Shown in pieces: positions 45,195 to 54,544 of a stretch of 64,000 nucleotides of DNA. A program made the translations under genes and the position numbers. Location of the stretch: positions 33,907 to 97,906 of the forward strand of contig DASXWH010000113.1 of the NCBI GenBank assembly GCA_036503775.1. The letters run 5' to 3'. The notes below the pieces were generated by a model that worked only from the letters and a program-made list of their open reading frames with translations, ran no database searches and was not told the origin of the DNA. Within the stretch, counting starts at the first letter, position 1, and every line of letters begins with the position of its first letter. The stretch comes from Ohtaekwangia sp036503775 (GTDB taxonomy: Bacteria > Bacteroidota > Bacteroidia > Cytophagales > Cyclobacteriaceae).

Positions 45195-46294
45195 TGACTA
45201 TTGTTCATATATCTTTTGCGCATATGAGAGATCAGCGTGATCCGGAAAAGTGGTTAAAGCAGATCAGCTTTTATACGGGTATATTGGATCACATGGCCAT
45301 GAAGGGAATTTCTGTTAAGAGCATTCATTGTATTAATTACTCTGGAGTTTTAGATGTTAACGGTGTGGAGTATCACTTTCTCAACCTGAAACGATGGCAG
45401 ACGTTTTTTCCGGTGCGATTGATCAGGTATGCAAAGCGATTGAATCCGGATGCTGTTGTTGTTCACGGATTGATTTTTCCATTCCAGGTGATTCTCTTGC
45501 AATATGGTCTTCGTAAAACGTTGATCACTGCACAACATCATGCAGAACGGGCGTATCATGATGTCAGGGCATTTATTCAACGCGCAGCTGACCGATACAT
45601 AGCGGCCTATTTCTTTACATCTCTTGGACTGGCCAGTTCATGGGTAGAGCGTAAACAAATACGCTCGGTTTCCAAAATTCATGAAGTGATGGAAGCTTCT
45701 TCGGCTTTTAATCTGCTCGACAGACAACTATCACGCAAATCGACAAAGGTTTCAGGAGCACCAATCTATTTATGGGTGGGCAGACTCGATGAGAATAAAA
45801 ATCCGATTCTACTGGCGCGTGCATTTGTCCGGTTTGCTGCTGAATTTCCGGGTGCCAGGCTGTATGTGATCTATCAGTCCTATGAACAGGAATCCCAGTT
45901 GAAAGAAATCGCAGAGCAATCCGATAATATCACATTGGTTGGTAAGGTGAATCATAGTGAGTTGCCGTTCTGGTACAGCAGCGCTGAATTTATAATCTCA
46001 ACTTCGTACTATGAAGGAAGTGGTATTTCAGTATGTGAAGCGATGTCGTGTGGATGTGTTCCGGTGCTTACGGATATCCCTTCTTTCAGAATGATGACAG
46101 ATCATGGAAATGTCGGATTGCTGTACACTCCGGGTAACGAAGTGGCATTGGTAGAAGCGCTTCGTAAAACCATTTCCATAGACGTGTCAATGGAGTCGCG
46201 AAAAGTTATCCATCAGTTCTCACAGAAGCTTTCGTATAATGCTATTGCCAGTAAAATGATCAACATCATTCAACGAAAAATCAATGAACGCTAA
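45194..46294 (+). CDS. GT4-like glycosyltransferase 1
   Basis: 366 residues (start ATG 45194, TGATG overlap with the preceding gene). GT-B fold: N-terminal Rossmann domain MTIVHISFAHM, then YLWVGRLDENKNPILLARAF, and the C-terminal nucleotide-sugar site with EGSGISVCEAMSCGCVPV containing the E-x7-E motif of retaining GT4 enzymes. Cytoplasmic or membrane-peripheral. Donor and acceptor unknown. An upstream in-frame ATG inside the previous gene is rejected. Confidence 0.88.
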   Translation: MTIVHISFAHMRDQRDPEKWLKQISFYTGILDHMAMKGISVKSIHCINYSGVLDVNGVEYHFLNLKRWQTFFPVRLIRYAKRLNPDAVVVHGLIFPFQVILLQYGLRKTLITAQHHAERAYHDVRAFIQRAADRYIAAYFFTSLGLASSWVERKQIRSVSKIHEVMEASSAFNLLDRQLSRKSTKVSGAPIYLWVGRLDENKNPILLARAFVRFAAEFPGARLYVIYQSYEQESQLKEIAEQSDNITLVGKVNHSELPFWYSSAEFIISTSYYEGSGISVCEAMSCGCVPVLTDIPSFRMMTDHGNVGLLYTPGNEVALVEALRKTISIDVSMESRKVIHQFSQKLSYNAIASKMINIIQRKINER

Positions 46295-47384
46295 GCCGAC
46301 TATTGCTTTCATTATCCCCGGGGGTATCGGTACTGGCAGGAACAATATTGGTGTTCCTGTACTGGAACGTATTGTCAGGTTGTTGTCGGTTGATTTTGAT
46401 ATCACGGTGTTTCAGCTTTTTCCTGTCAATAAAGATTATAAAGCCGAAGGGTTCACGATTGTTGATATATATAGTTCTAACCTGATATTGAGGTTCGCGA
46501 AATTTTTTACTGTTTTCTGGAAGCATCACCGGCAAAAAAAATTTCAGGCAGTGCATGGTTTTTGGGCTTTGCCTTGTGGCTTGCTGGCTGTTGTAGCTGG
46601 AAAACTTTATAATCTGAAGAGTATTGTGAGTGTTTTGGGCGGAGATGCTATTGCTCTTCCTGAAATTCAGTATGGACAGTTGCAACGTGGTTTGAACCGA
46701 AAACTGATTTTCTGGACGTTGAATGAAACTGATGAGCCGAACGCCCTTACACAGTATCTGGTTGACAATCTGGAGAAGGCGGGATACAAAGGGAAACCGC
46801 TTCGTGTGATTCCCTGGGGAATAGATACAGACTTGTTTAGCTTCAAAGAGAGACAATTGAAACTACCCCTAAAATTTTTGCACATTGGTAATCTGCACCC
46901 GGTGAAAGACCAGGATACGCTGTTGAGGGCCTTTAAGATCATTAGTGATAAAAAGGATGCTCAGCTTACATTAATTGGTGAAGGTGTTCTGGAAAATCAC
47001 CTGAGCAAAATGATCCATGATCTGAACCTGACGTACAAAGTAAAAATAGTAGAGCCTGTGCTGTACGAGCAGCTGCCGAAGTATTACGAGCAGGCTGACT
47101 TGCTTTTGCATACGTCTCTTTCTGAGGGGCAAAGCGAAGTCGTAACAGAAGCTATGAGCAGCGGGCTTCTGGTATGCGGAACAAAGGTGGGATTGATGTT
47201 TGATCTTCCGGATTGTTGCGTGGCGGTTGACGTTGGTGATTTCAGATCACTGGCCGCAGAAGTGCTATCTGTTGTTGACGATCACACACGTTCTCAAAAA
47301 ATTATTTCAGGTGCTGTGCAATGGTCCGTGCGAAATGATATTCATGCTACGGTTAGGTGCTATCATGACCTGTATGTGAAATGA
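46284..47384 (+). CDS. GT4-like glycosyltransferase 2
   Basis: 366 residues, overlapping the previous gene by 11 bases. N-terminal PTIAFIIPGGIGTGRNNIGVPV, LHIGNLHPVKDQDTLLRAF acceptor/donor linker, and SEGQSEVVTEAMSSGLLV with the E-x7-E retaining motif. A hydrophobic stretch near ALPCGLLAVVAGKLY could insert into the membrane face. Closely related in sequence to the next gene (for example KDQDTLLRAF versus KDQDTLFRAF), a likely tandem duplication. Confidence 0.9.
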   Translation: MNAKPTIAFIIPGGIGTGRNNIGVPVLERIVRLLSVDFDITVFQLFPVNKDYKAEGFTIVDIYSSNLILRFAKFFTVFWKHHRQKKFQAVHGFWALPCGLLAVVAGKLYNLKSIVSVLGGDAIALPEIQYGQLQRGLNRKLIFWTLNETDEPNALTQYLVDNLEKAGYKGKPLRVIPWGIDTDLFSFKERQLKLPLKFLHIGNLHPVKDQDTLLRAFKIISDKKDAQLTLIGEGVLENHLSKMIHDLNLTYKVKIVEPVLYEQLPKYYEQADLLLHTSLSEGQSEVVTEAMSSGLLVCGTKVGLMFDLPDCCVAVDVGDFRSLAAEVLSVVDDHTRSQKIISGAVQWSVRNDIHATVRCYHDLYVK

Positions 47385-48505
47385 TGAAAATGAAAAAACC
47401 CAGAATAGCTGTATTTGGAATGGGAACCCTGGATAGGGGATTGCTGGGCGTGCCGGTAATCATTGAATTGTTTGGAAGATTATCACATCATTATGACATC
47501 AGTTTTTATAGCTTCCTTCCTTTTGATCATACTGAAGTTCCCTCAACCATAAGAGTCAGGAAACCTGTATCGTGGCCGATCCCTGGTCGTTTAAAATATT
47601 TTTTAGTAGCTGCACACTGTGCCTGGGAGCATTTGTTCCGCCCGTTTGATCTTTTCTATTCTATATCGGTTTATCCCGCAGGTAAAGCAGGGATCATATT
47701 GGGCAGATTATTCAATAAACCGGTACTTACACAACTGTTGGCAACGGAGGCCGTAGCATTGCCACAATACAACCTGGGTAGCTTAACCATTCCCTGGTTA
47801 AAAAAGATCAGTATTGAAGTTTGCCGGAAATCAGACGTTCTGGTGACGGTTTCAGACTATCAGAAAAATCTGGCGCTTCAGCATCTTCCGTTTAGCCGGG
47901 AGATCATCACGTTGCCTTTGCGCATTGATACCGAAAAATTTCAGTACAAAAAACGAACGGTGAACTTCCCGGTTCAATTTATTCATATTGCATTTTATGG
48001 TTCGGTTAAAGATCAGGATACGTTGTTCAGGGCATTCAGCATCATCTCAAAAAAAATAGAGTGTCACCTCACTGTATTGGGTGGCGGGTTTGATACCCCT
48101 CATGTTCAAAAGCTTGTTCATGATCTTTCAATTGCTGACAAAATTTCCTTCGAGGGTTATGTGCCCAATTCACGGCTGCCTCTTTATTTTAAAGATGCTC
48201 ATATACTGCTTCATTCCTCGCGCTTTGAAGCCGAGCCAATTGTTGTTCAGGAAGCTATGGCAAGTGGTGTAGCCGTGTGCGGGTCGAATGTTGGTACGCT
48301 TGTGGATCTTGGTGATGGTTATGCACTAACCTTCTCGCCAGGAGATGAAAAGAAAATGGCGGAGACATTGTTACACCTGGTTAACAATCAGGAATTGTAC
48401 AGGCAGATGACGCAAAAGGCTTATGAGTGGATCACCACATATGATGCAGTATGGTCATACAAAAAATACACGTCCCTGATAAATAATGTAATCAGCAAGA
48501 CGTAA
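47381..48505 (+). CDS. GT4-like glycosyltransferase 3
   Basis: 374 residues, ATGA overlap (4 bases) with the previous gene. N-terminal IAVFGMGTLDRGLLGVPVI parallels the preceding paralogue, C-terminal HIAFYGSVKDQDTLFRAFSI and FEAEPIVVQEAMASGVAVCG with E-x7-E. Last gene of the glycosyltransferase unit; a 9-base hairpin at 48502-48524 overlaps the stop codon region. Substrate unknown. Confidence 0.9.
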   Translation: MMKMKKPRIAVFGMGTLDRGLLGVPVIIELFGRLSHHYDISFYSFLPFDHTEVPSTIRVRKPVSWPIPGRLKYFLVAAHCAWEHLFRPFDLFYSISVYPAGKAGIILGRLFNKPVLTQLLATEAVALPQYNLGSLTIPWLKKISIEVCRKSDVLVTVSDYQKNLALQHLPFSREIITLPLRIDTEKFQYKKRTVNFPVQFIHIAFYGSVKDQDTLFRAFSIISKKIECHLTVLGGGFDTPHVQKLVHDLSIADKISFEGYVPNSRLPLYFKDAHILLHSSRFEAEPIVVQEAMASGVAVCGSNVGTLVDLGDGYALTFSPGDEKKMAETLLHLVNNQELYRQMTQKAYEWITTYDAVWSYKKYTSLINNVISKT

Positions 48506-48524
48506 AAGTATAAGTTACTTTTAC
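48502..48524 (+). terminator. Putative terminator of the glycosyltransferase operon
   Basis: GTAAAAGTA (48502-48510) pairs with TACTTTTAC (48516-48524), 9 bases, 5-base loop, overlapping the stop codon. Followed by TCTTAAAT, not a good U-tract. AT-rich stem, so moderate stability. Confidence 0.45.
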
Positions 48525-48642
48525 TCTTAAATAATACTTGTGATTTAGAAGTGCATGTCTTAAATTCATTGATATTCTTTTGTTGGGAGTTATAATCCGT
48601 TAACGGAAATTTTATTTTTTCTTAATATTAAAATCATCCTTT

Positions 48643-49707
48643 ATGAAAAAAAACCTCCTCTCGCTATTGCTTGCGATCACAACAGTCGTTTTGCAAGCAC
48701 AGAACACAAACTACGGTGTTAATTCGGGTACCGGTGGAACCGAGAATAGTTTCTTTGGCTATTACTCAGGTAACGCAGCAACAACTACGAGTAATCAAAA
48801 TTCATTTTTCGGTGCATACAGTGGTCAAAGCATAACTGCAGGCACTCAAAATAATGCATTTGGTTATAAGGCTATGTATTCCAATTCTACAGGAAGCTTT
48901 AATAGTGCCTTTGGTATACATGCTCTTTATTCTAACAACGCAGGATGGTATAATACGGCTACTGGAAATTGGGCGCTATATTCTACTACCTCCGGAACCA
49001 GTAATACAGCCACAGGAAATGCTACTTTATATGCAAATACAACAGGTACTAATAATACGGCAGTAGGAGTTCACGCTCTTGCTTCAAACACTACAGCTTC
49101 TGGCAATAGCGCTTTTGGTTATCAAGCTCTATACTCTAATGCTACAGGAATTGTAAATGTTGCTGTTGGTTACCAGTCGCTATATACAAATACCGCTTCT
49201 TACAATACGGCCATGGGGTACCAGACACTCTATTTAAATTCAACAGGGTATGAGAACGATGCTTTTGGGTATCAAGCACTTTATTCGAATACTTCGGGCC
49301 AGCAAAATACAGCAATCGGCTATAGGGCATTGTATTCTAATACATCTTCAGTGAATAATACAGCTATTGGGTGGCGAGCTTTATATTCAAATTCCACTGG
49401 ACAACTTAACACAGCAACCGGACATAATGCACTTGCTCTTAACACAACAGGTCATTATAATACTGCCACCGGTGATCAGGCACTCTATCAAAACACAACT
49501 GGCCAATTTAATGTAGCGAATGGCTATCATGCCCTATATGATCCAGATGCAGGGAGCTACAATACAGGGGTTGGTTATAACTCTGGCCCGTCAAGCATCA
49601 ATGTGAATAATACAACGGCATTAGGATCAAATGCTAAAACAACTGCTTCTAATCAAATTAGGGTTGGAAACTCATCTGTCACAAGCATTGGTGGTCAAGT
49701 AGGATGA
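48643..49707 (+). pseudogene. Repeat-fibre N-terminal part of a T9SS protein (frameshifted, part 1)
   Basis: 354 residues ending at TGA 49705-49707. Signal peptide MKKNLLSLLLAITTVVLQAQ, then about a dozen copies of a 22-24 residue unit of the type NTAxGYxALYSNTTG (for example FGYQALYSNATG), resembling YadA/Hep_Hag-like stacked head repeats in trimeric fibres. It ends NQIRVGNSSVTSIGGQVG, exactly where such proteins continue with W, then TxxSDGRFKxxI, which is found in the next frame at 49704. One missing base after 49706 (TGG to TG) explains the break. May be a genuine mutation or a sequencing error. Confidence 0.85.
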
Positions 49708-50393
49708 CAACCTTATCTGATGGTCGGTTTAAAAGAGATATTAAATATGATGTGCGAGGATTGGAATTTATCAACCAGTTGAAACCAGTGAGCTATGTAA
49801 TTGATGATGATAAATTTGATAAGTTTATTGGGATACCTGATAGTATGAAAATCAGAACAGAAAGCATTAGCAAGCCTAGACAAACAGGTTTTATAGCGCA
49901 GGATGTTGAAAAGATCATCAAAGATTCAGGATATACGTTTTCTGGGGTTGACTTACCAAAAAATGATAAGGATCCCTATGGCATCCGTTATGCTGATTTT
50001 GTTGTGCCTCTGGTAAAAGCAGTTCAAGAGTTAAATGCTAAGGTAGATGAACAGCAAAAGAAAATTGACGTGTTGCTAAGCCAGATCGACAATCAAGGGT
50101 TAAAGAGCAATGATGCTAATTCAGAAAGTAGCACAATTGGGCTTCGACAAAATAATCCTAACCCTTTTTCTGTTGACACGGAAATTCACATGGTGCTGCC
50201 TGAAGCTGCGCGTACCGCTAACATAATAATTTATAACCTGGAGGGATCTCAATTGAAATCCATCCCAGTAAATAGTCGCGGCAATGCAGCCGTAAAAGTA
50301 TCAGCTAGCGAATTGAAACCAGGCATGTACATCTATGCATTAATAGTAGATGGTAAAGTAATCGATACCAAACGAATGATTTTGACGCAGTGA
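49704..50393 (+). pseudogene. Peptidase_S74 chaperone and T9SS sorting domain (frameshifted, part 2)
   Basis: 229 codons in the frame offset from part 1. MTTLSDGRFKRDIKYDVRG is the start of the Peptidase_S74 intramolecular chaperone domain; Ser 5 and Lys 10 have the spacing of the catalytic Ser-Lys pair (Ser911/Lys916 of the K1F tailspike). FIAQDVEKIIKDSG and YADFVVPLVKAVQELNAKV follow, then a coiled coil and a C-terminal T9SS type A sorting domain (LRQNNPNPFSVDTE ... KPGMYIYALIVDG). With part 1 it would make a secreted, self-cleaving trimeric surface fibre. The 22-base hairpin follows at once. Confidence 0.85.
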
Positions 50394-50395
50394 TA

Positions 50396-50447
50396 AATAG
50401 TTATTCAAAGGGATCAGGTGAAGATCTGATCCCTTTGAATAACTATT
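50396..50447. terminator. Very long perfect hairpin between convergent genes
   Basis: Arms 50396-50417 and 50426-50447 are exact reverse complements over 22 bases, with an 8-base loop (GTGAAGAT). It sits 2 bases after the plus-strand fibre gene and 43 bases before the stop of the minus-strand ABC gene, suited to bidirectional termination or RNA 3' end protection. No poly-T tract follows in either direction. Confidence 0.8.
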
Positions 50448-50489
50448 GTGAGGTGGAGTGTATTGCAATGCCGATCTGCCTTCAATTGA

Positions 50490-52220
50490 TTAAATTAGTT
50501 CAAAAGAAGCAGACTCAACAAGGTTCCCATCTTCTAGCCGATATATGAAATCATACGCAGCATGCTTTGAGAGTTTGTGGGTAATTATAACAATGGTCTT
50601 GCCTTTGGCTTTGAGGTCATCCAATAATTTCATAATTTCTGCCTCTAATGAATGATGCAGCTGGTTGGTGGCTTCATCGATTAACAGAATATCTGCATTT
50701 GCATAAAGCGCCCGCGCTAATGTTATGCGTTGTCGCTGCCCTCCGGACAGCTTCACACCTCTTTCTCCAATCTGCGAATCAATTCCCTCTGGAAGTCGTT
50801 CGATCAGTCCATCAAGATCAAGCTCATGAAGTAGATCCTGAATCTTTGAACGGTCGATATTCTCAGCATCAATTCCGAAAGCAATATTTTCAGCAATGGT
50901 GCCATCCATGATATATGGATTCTGCGGTACATAACCCATAATCGTCCGGAGAGAGTTTTGCGATACAATGTTACTGTCAATCCTGATCTCACCGGTGTAG
51001 TTTTTCAGGAACCCGAGAAGGATCAATAATAAAGTTGTTTTACCTTCTCCGGATTTTCCAGTGAGTGCTACCTTGGTGCCCCTTCTGATAGTAAGATTTA
51101 TGTTTTTCAATATGGTATGCTCGTTCAAATAGCCAAATGAAAGATTGATCAAATCAAGTCTCTCTGAAAAGAGAAGGGACTCTGTTGACGGTTCCGTTGG
51201 CTTGGCAGGTTTGCTATTGCTCAAGTCTGCTAATTCTTGTACGATGTATTCGTGTGAACGTATTTGAAAGGATGCGAGCAGGATCCGGTTTATGGAAGGA
51301 ATAATACGAAAGCTTGCTCCGGCATAAATAGTTAGGATCAGAATAGTTTGCTGATAAGTCTGTCCACTGAACACAGCATAGATCACCAAGACACAGATAA
51401 TAACCCCTGCGATAACCTCCGTAAATCGTATCAGGCTGTTTTGAATAATATGATCGGAAGCAAAAACTTCACTAAGCTCACGTGCTGTTTTAGTAAACCG
51501 CTTTGAAAAGAATTTCTCTTGAGCAGATATCTTGATCTCAATAAGAGCCTCAACAATCTGCTGAGCATATTTCAGGTACAGGGGAAACTTATCCTTGATG
51601 TTCTGGCTAATATGATTTGTGTTCTTTTTAAAGGACAGATACATTACAACAAAAGGTATAAGTACGATGATAAGCAGAAGTATGATTTTTATGTCGTATA
51701 CAACTATACAAGCGACAATTAAAATAAAAATAAGCCCTTCTGAAATGAGATTGGCGAGGGGCAAAAGCAGACTGTTGGCGAAGGTTACCGGATAGTTTGT
51801 AATGCGACTCACTTCGCGCGAAAAATCAGCATCAGAAAATCCAGGATACCCTGTTTCCAGGTAACGTGCCAACGTACGATCGGACAACGCTGTGGCGATT
51901 CCAAAAATGTATCTGGCCTTGACCAGGCTAATCCCATAACTTATGATAGCTTTCGCAAATGTGAAACCTAAGACGAGGAAGGTAATGGCTATAATGAAAC
52001 TTCCGGCTGAAGAAAAGCCAAAATAAATAAATGCAGATTTAAGTATTTCGTTTGATGATATAAATCCAGGATTAATGATTAAAAAGATTACCGGTAAGAA
52101 TGAAGCAATAGAAAAAAAATCCAGCAGAGACTGTAATACTAGCAATACAATAATCAGAAGCCCTCTTTTCTTTTCGGTAGCGTTTAAAATTGAAAAAGCT
52201 CTTTGAATAATTTTCTTCAT
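50490..52220 (-). CDS. ABC exporter, fused permease and ATPase
   Basis: 576 residues. N-terminal six-helix permease (about 20-310) then an ATPase with Walker A GKSGEGKTTLLLIL, Q-loop VPQNPYIMDG, signature LSGGQRQR and Walker B ADILLIDEATNQ. MsbA/lipid-exporter-like half transporter working as homodimer. Its Walker B is followed by TNQLHHS where Glu-Ala-Thr-Ser-Ala/Leu-Asp is common (EATNQLHHS). Last gene of a minus-strand run starting at 57819, so probable exporter of that cluster's product or its lipid-linked precursor. Substrate unknown. Confidence 0.9.
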   Translation of the reverse strand: MKKIIQRAFSILNATEKKRGLLIIVLLVLQSLLDFFSIASFLPVIFLIINPGFISSNEILKSAFIYFGFSSAGSFIIAITFLVLGFTFAKAIISYGISLVKARYIFGIATALSDRTLARYLETGYPGFSDADFSREVSRITNYPVTFANSLLLPLANLISEGLIFILIVACIVVYDIKIILLLIIVLIPFVVMYLSFKKNTNHISQNIKDKFPLYLKYAQQIVEALIEIKISAQEKFFSKRFTKTARELSEVFASDHIIQNSLIRFTEVIAGVIICVLVIYAVFSGQTYQQTILILTIYAGASFRIIPSINRILLASFQIRSHEYIVQELADLSNSKPAKPTEPSTESLLFSERLDLINLSFGYLNEHTILKNINLTIRRGTKVALTGKSGEGKTTLLLILLGFLKNYTGEIRIDSNIVSQNSLRTIMGYVPQNPYIMDGTIAENIAFGIDAENIDRSKIQDLLHELDLDGLIERLPEGIDSQIGERGVKLSGGQRQRITLARALYANADILLIDEATNQLHHSLEAEIMKLLDDLKAKGKTIVIITHKLSKHAAYDFIYRLEDGNLVESASFELI

Positions 52221-52241
52221 GAACTAGTGTTTCAAATTATC

Positions 52242-53147
52242 TTAGCATACAATTCCCATCAGATTGAACTGCACGCGGTCTGCATATTTTTTGGCTTCAT
52301 AGGAGAGCATTTCGTTGTGATGCTCAATTGTGAAAGTATACCCTAATTTAAAAAGCTTTTCGAGTACCTCATCTATATTGTAGTCATACTCTTTCCACCA
52401 GTCGGGAGTGACCTCTAAAAAAAGCGGGGGCCGGTATTTTACAATAGTATTCCATCCACCCTTCAGTACTTCCGGTTCGAAGCCTTCAACGATCAATTTG
52501 ATGAATGTTATTTTTTTGGGATTTAATTGCTCCACAAAATCATCCAGGGTACGGATCTCAATACTGACCTGCCCGTTGCCTTCGGAAGCAGTTACCCTTC
52601 CTGACCCGGTATTGCTGTTTTCAAATTGGAATGATCGTTTTTGCGATTGACTGCCAAGACCCACTTCATGTAGCTGAACGACCGGCAAAAGGTCCGGATT
52701 CAAATGAAGATTATTTTTAAAATTTGTGGCAACGGAGGGGTTGGGTTCAAAGGCATGTACCTGAACGTCTTTGAATTTATTTTCGAGTGCATACCTGGCG
52801 AGTCGTAATGAGAAGGCCCCGAAGTTGGCTCCAATGTCAAGTATGACAGCTCCGTCTTCCAACCTTCTTTTGGCTTCTGCCAGCGCATTGTCACGTACAC
52901 CATAGAAAATGCGCCACTGCACATAATCCGAGCGATTGATAATAAAGTGTGTGTTGTCGCGGGTTAAAGAATATGAATCATCAGAAGGGTAGGCAGTTGA
53001 ATGAGGAATGAATTTTCCAATGGAAGTAAATCTATGGCGGATACTTACAGGAATGAACCTCCGGATAAAATTTACGCGCTTGCGTAGCTGAATAAAAAAC
53101 TCTTCCGTTTTTGTTTTTGCTACTAATTGTTGGGCAAAGCGCTTCAT
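52242..53147 (-). CDS. FkbM-family methyltransferase
   Basis: 301 residues. N-terminal variable part to about 100, then SAM motif ILDIGANFGAFSLRLARYA and AFEPNPSVATNFKNNL, and IKLIVEGFEPEVLKGGW at the position where FkbM proteins normally have IKIDVEG; the usual Asp is Ile here. Family members O-methylate sugars and polyketides. Close spacing (21 bases to the ABC gene; 5 bases from the radical SAM gene) fits one operon. Substrate unknown. Confidence 0.87.
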   Translation of the reverse strand: MKRFAQQLVAKTKTEEFFIQLRKRVNFIRRFIPVSIRHRFTSIGKFIPHSTAYPSDDSYSLTRDNTHFIINRSDYVQWRIFYGVRDNALAEAKRRLEDGAVILDIGANFGAFSLRLARYALENKFKDVQVHAFEPNPSVATNFKNNLHLNPDLLPVVQLHEVGLGSQSQKRSFQFENSNTGSGRVTASEGNGQVSIEIRTLDDFVEQLNPKKITFIKLIVEGFEPEVLKGGWNTIVKYRPPLFLEVTPDWWKEYDYNIDEVLEKLFKLGYTFTIEHHNEMLSYEAKKYADRVQFNLMGIVC

Positions 53148-53152
53148 GAAGA

Positions 53153-54544
53153 TTATGCTTGATGGGTGTTGGCCAATCGCGCCAACCGCATTCCAGCTTT
53201 GGCCGCCAGAGACTTTAGTTTCATCTTCAGCCGCCTTACGGAATCAAATTTATGTATGCGTGATGCGTTTACTTCGTTGATCACGCGCTTCACCGCATAG
53301 TCGTAATACCTGCGTGTGTACCTGCGTTTGAAATCGATCATCCGGTCGTTGCTCTGTGACCAATCCAGTTTGGTTACCTGTAGCGCTTCAACTTCCTGGT
53401 ACAATTCAGTGCCTTTGATCGGATAAGCAACGGTAATGGTGAAGTGATCAGGGTTTGATTCTTTTAAATGATGAATTGTTTCTTCAATATCTTCTTCCGT
53501 TTCACCCGGATAACCCAGCATGATGAACGTACCGGATTCAATATCATATCGTCTTACCAGCCGGATCATGTCTCGTACCTGGTTTACATCCACGCGCCTG
53601 TCCATCAGGTCAATTACTTTTTGGGAACCGCTTTCGGCACCGATCCACACCCGAAAACATCCGGTTTCTTTCAGCATTTTTACCACGTCCTCATTCAGGC
53701 GGTCTGCGCGCGTTATGCATTCGTACGGTATCTGGATATGACGTTTTTGCAATTCATCCCGAAAGGCGGTAAGCCACTTGTGGCTGATCGTGAAAACATC
53801 ATCTACAAACCAAAGGGAATCCGGATTGTATTTTTGCTGAATCAATTCCAGCTCTTCAGCTACTTTTTCAGGCGATCTTCTTCGGTAACTTAATCCGTAC
53901 ACCGCGCGACTGCACCATTTGCAGGTATACGGACAGCCGCGCATGGTACTTACCGATATAGCGTTTTTGCCATGGTGTTTTTTCCAGGCTGTGAGGTAAA
54001 GATTCAGATCTATTTTTTCACGGGCTGGAATGCAAAGCTCATCAAGGTCTTTGATTTTTTCGCGCCCGGTTGTTTTTATAAATTCTTCATCTTTCAGAAA
54101 TGCAATGCCCGGAATAGACTGAATTTTTTCCGGATCATGCCGGAGTGCTTCAATTAATTCGAGCGTTGTTTCTTCACCTTCTCCGATAACGATATAATGT
54201 GCTCCATACCGCAAAAAATTTTCAGCACTATGAGTCACTTCAGGGCCACCCAGAATGATTTTAGTGTTGGGAAGATTTTCCCTGATAAACTGAATGGTTT
54301 CAAGCACATTCAGTTTGGTCATCAGGTTTACATACATGCCCAGAACCCATGGCTGGGTTGCCAGCACATGTTCCCTGAATTTCTTTTTGGATGAAAATGT
54401 CGTATCAAATACCGTGTTTTGAATGGAATGTTTGTCAAGGTAAGCCGCTATGTATAATAAACCGAGGGGAGGATAGGGGCGCATGATTTGCTGCTCTTTC
54501 ACATCATCTTCCAGAAAATAGGCATGCGTGAGAAGGACACTCAT
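53153..54544 (-). CDS. B12-binding-type radical SAM enzyme
   Basis: 463 residues. N-terminal B12-like Rossmann domain (about 1-135, YPPLGLLYIAAYLDKH, ILGGPEVTHSAEN, YIVIGEGEETTLEL), radical SAM Cys 204, 208, 211 (MRGCPYTCKWCSRAVYG), WFVDDVFTI, RADRLNEDVVKMLKE and WIGAESGSQKVIDLMDRRV. No DxHxxG for base-off B12, as often in this subfamily. Product unknown. Paralogue of the gene at 55400 and related to that at 42613. Overlaps the upstream methyltransferase by 4 bases. Confidence 0.9.
   Translation of the reverse strand: MSVLLTHAYFLEDDVKEQQIMRPYPPLGLLYIAAYLDKHSIQNTVFDTTFSSKKKFREHVLATQPWVLGMYVNLMTKLNVLETIQFIRENLPNTKIILGGPEVTHSAENFLRYGAHYIVIGEGEETTLELIEALRHDPEKIQSIPGIAFLKDEEFIKTTGREKIKDLDELCIPAREKIDLNLYLTAWKKHHGKNAISVSTMRGCPYTCKWCSRAVYGLSYRRRSPEKVAEELELIQQKYNPDSLWFVDDVFTISHKWLTAFRDELQKRHIQIPYECITRADRLNEDVVKMLKETGCFRVWIGAESGSQKVIDLMDRRVDVNQVRDMIRLVRRYDIESGTFIMLGYPGETEEDIEETIHHLKESNPDHFTITVAYPIKGTELYQEVEALQVTKLDWSQSNDRMIDFKRRYTRRYYDYAVKRVINEVNASRIHKFDSVRRLKMKLKSLAAKAGMRLARLANTHQA

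Noticed and set aside
48643..49707. Regular repeats as a CRISPR array or other DNA-level repeat
   Set aside because: Repeats are in-frame, about 66-72 bases, degenerate at the DNA level and conserved at the protein level; they are coding repeats.
49695..49715. Programmed -1 frameshift joining the fibre halves
   Set aside because: No heptameric slippery sequence near GTAGGATGACAACC; a lost base explains the data more simply.
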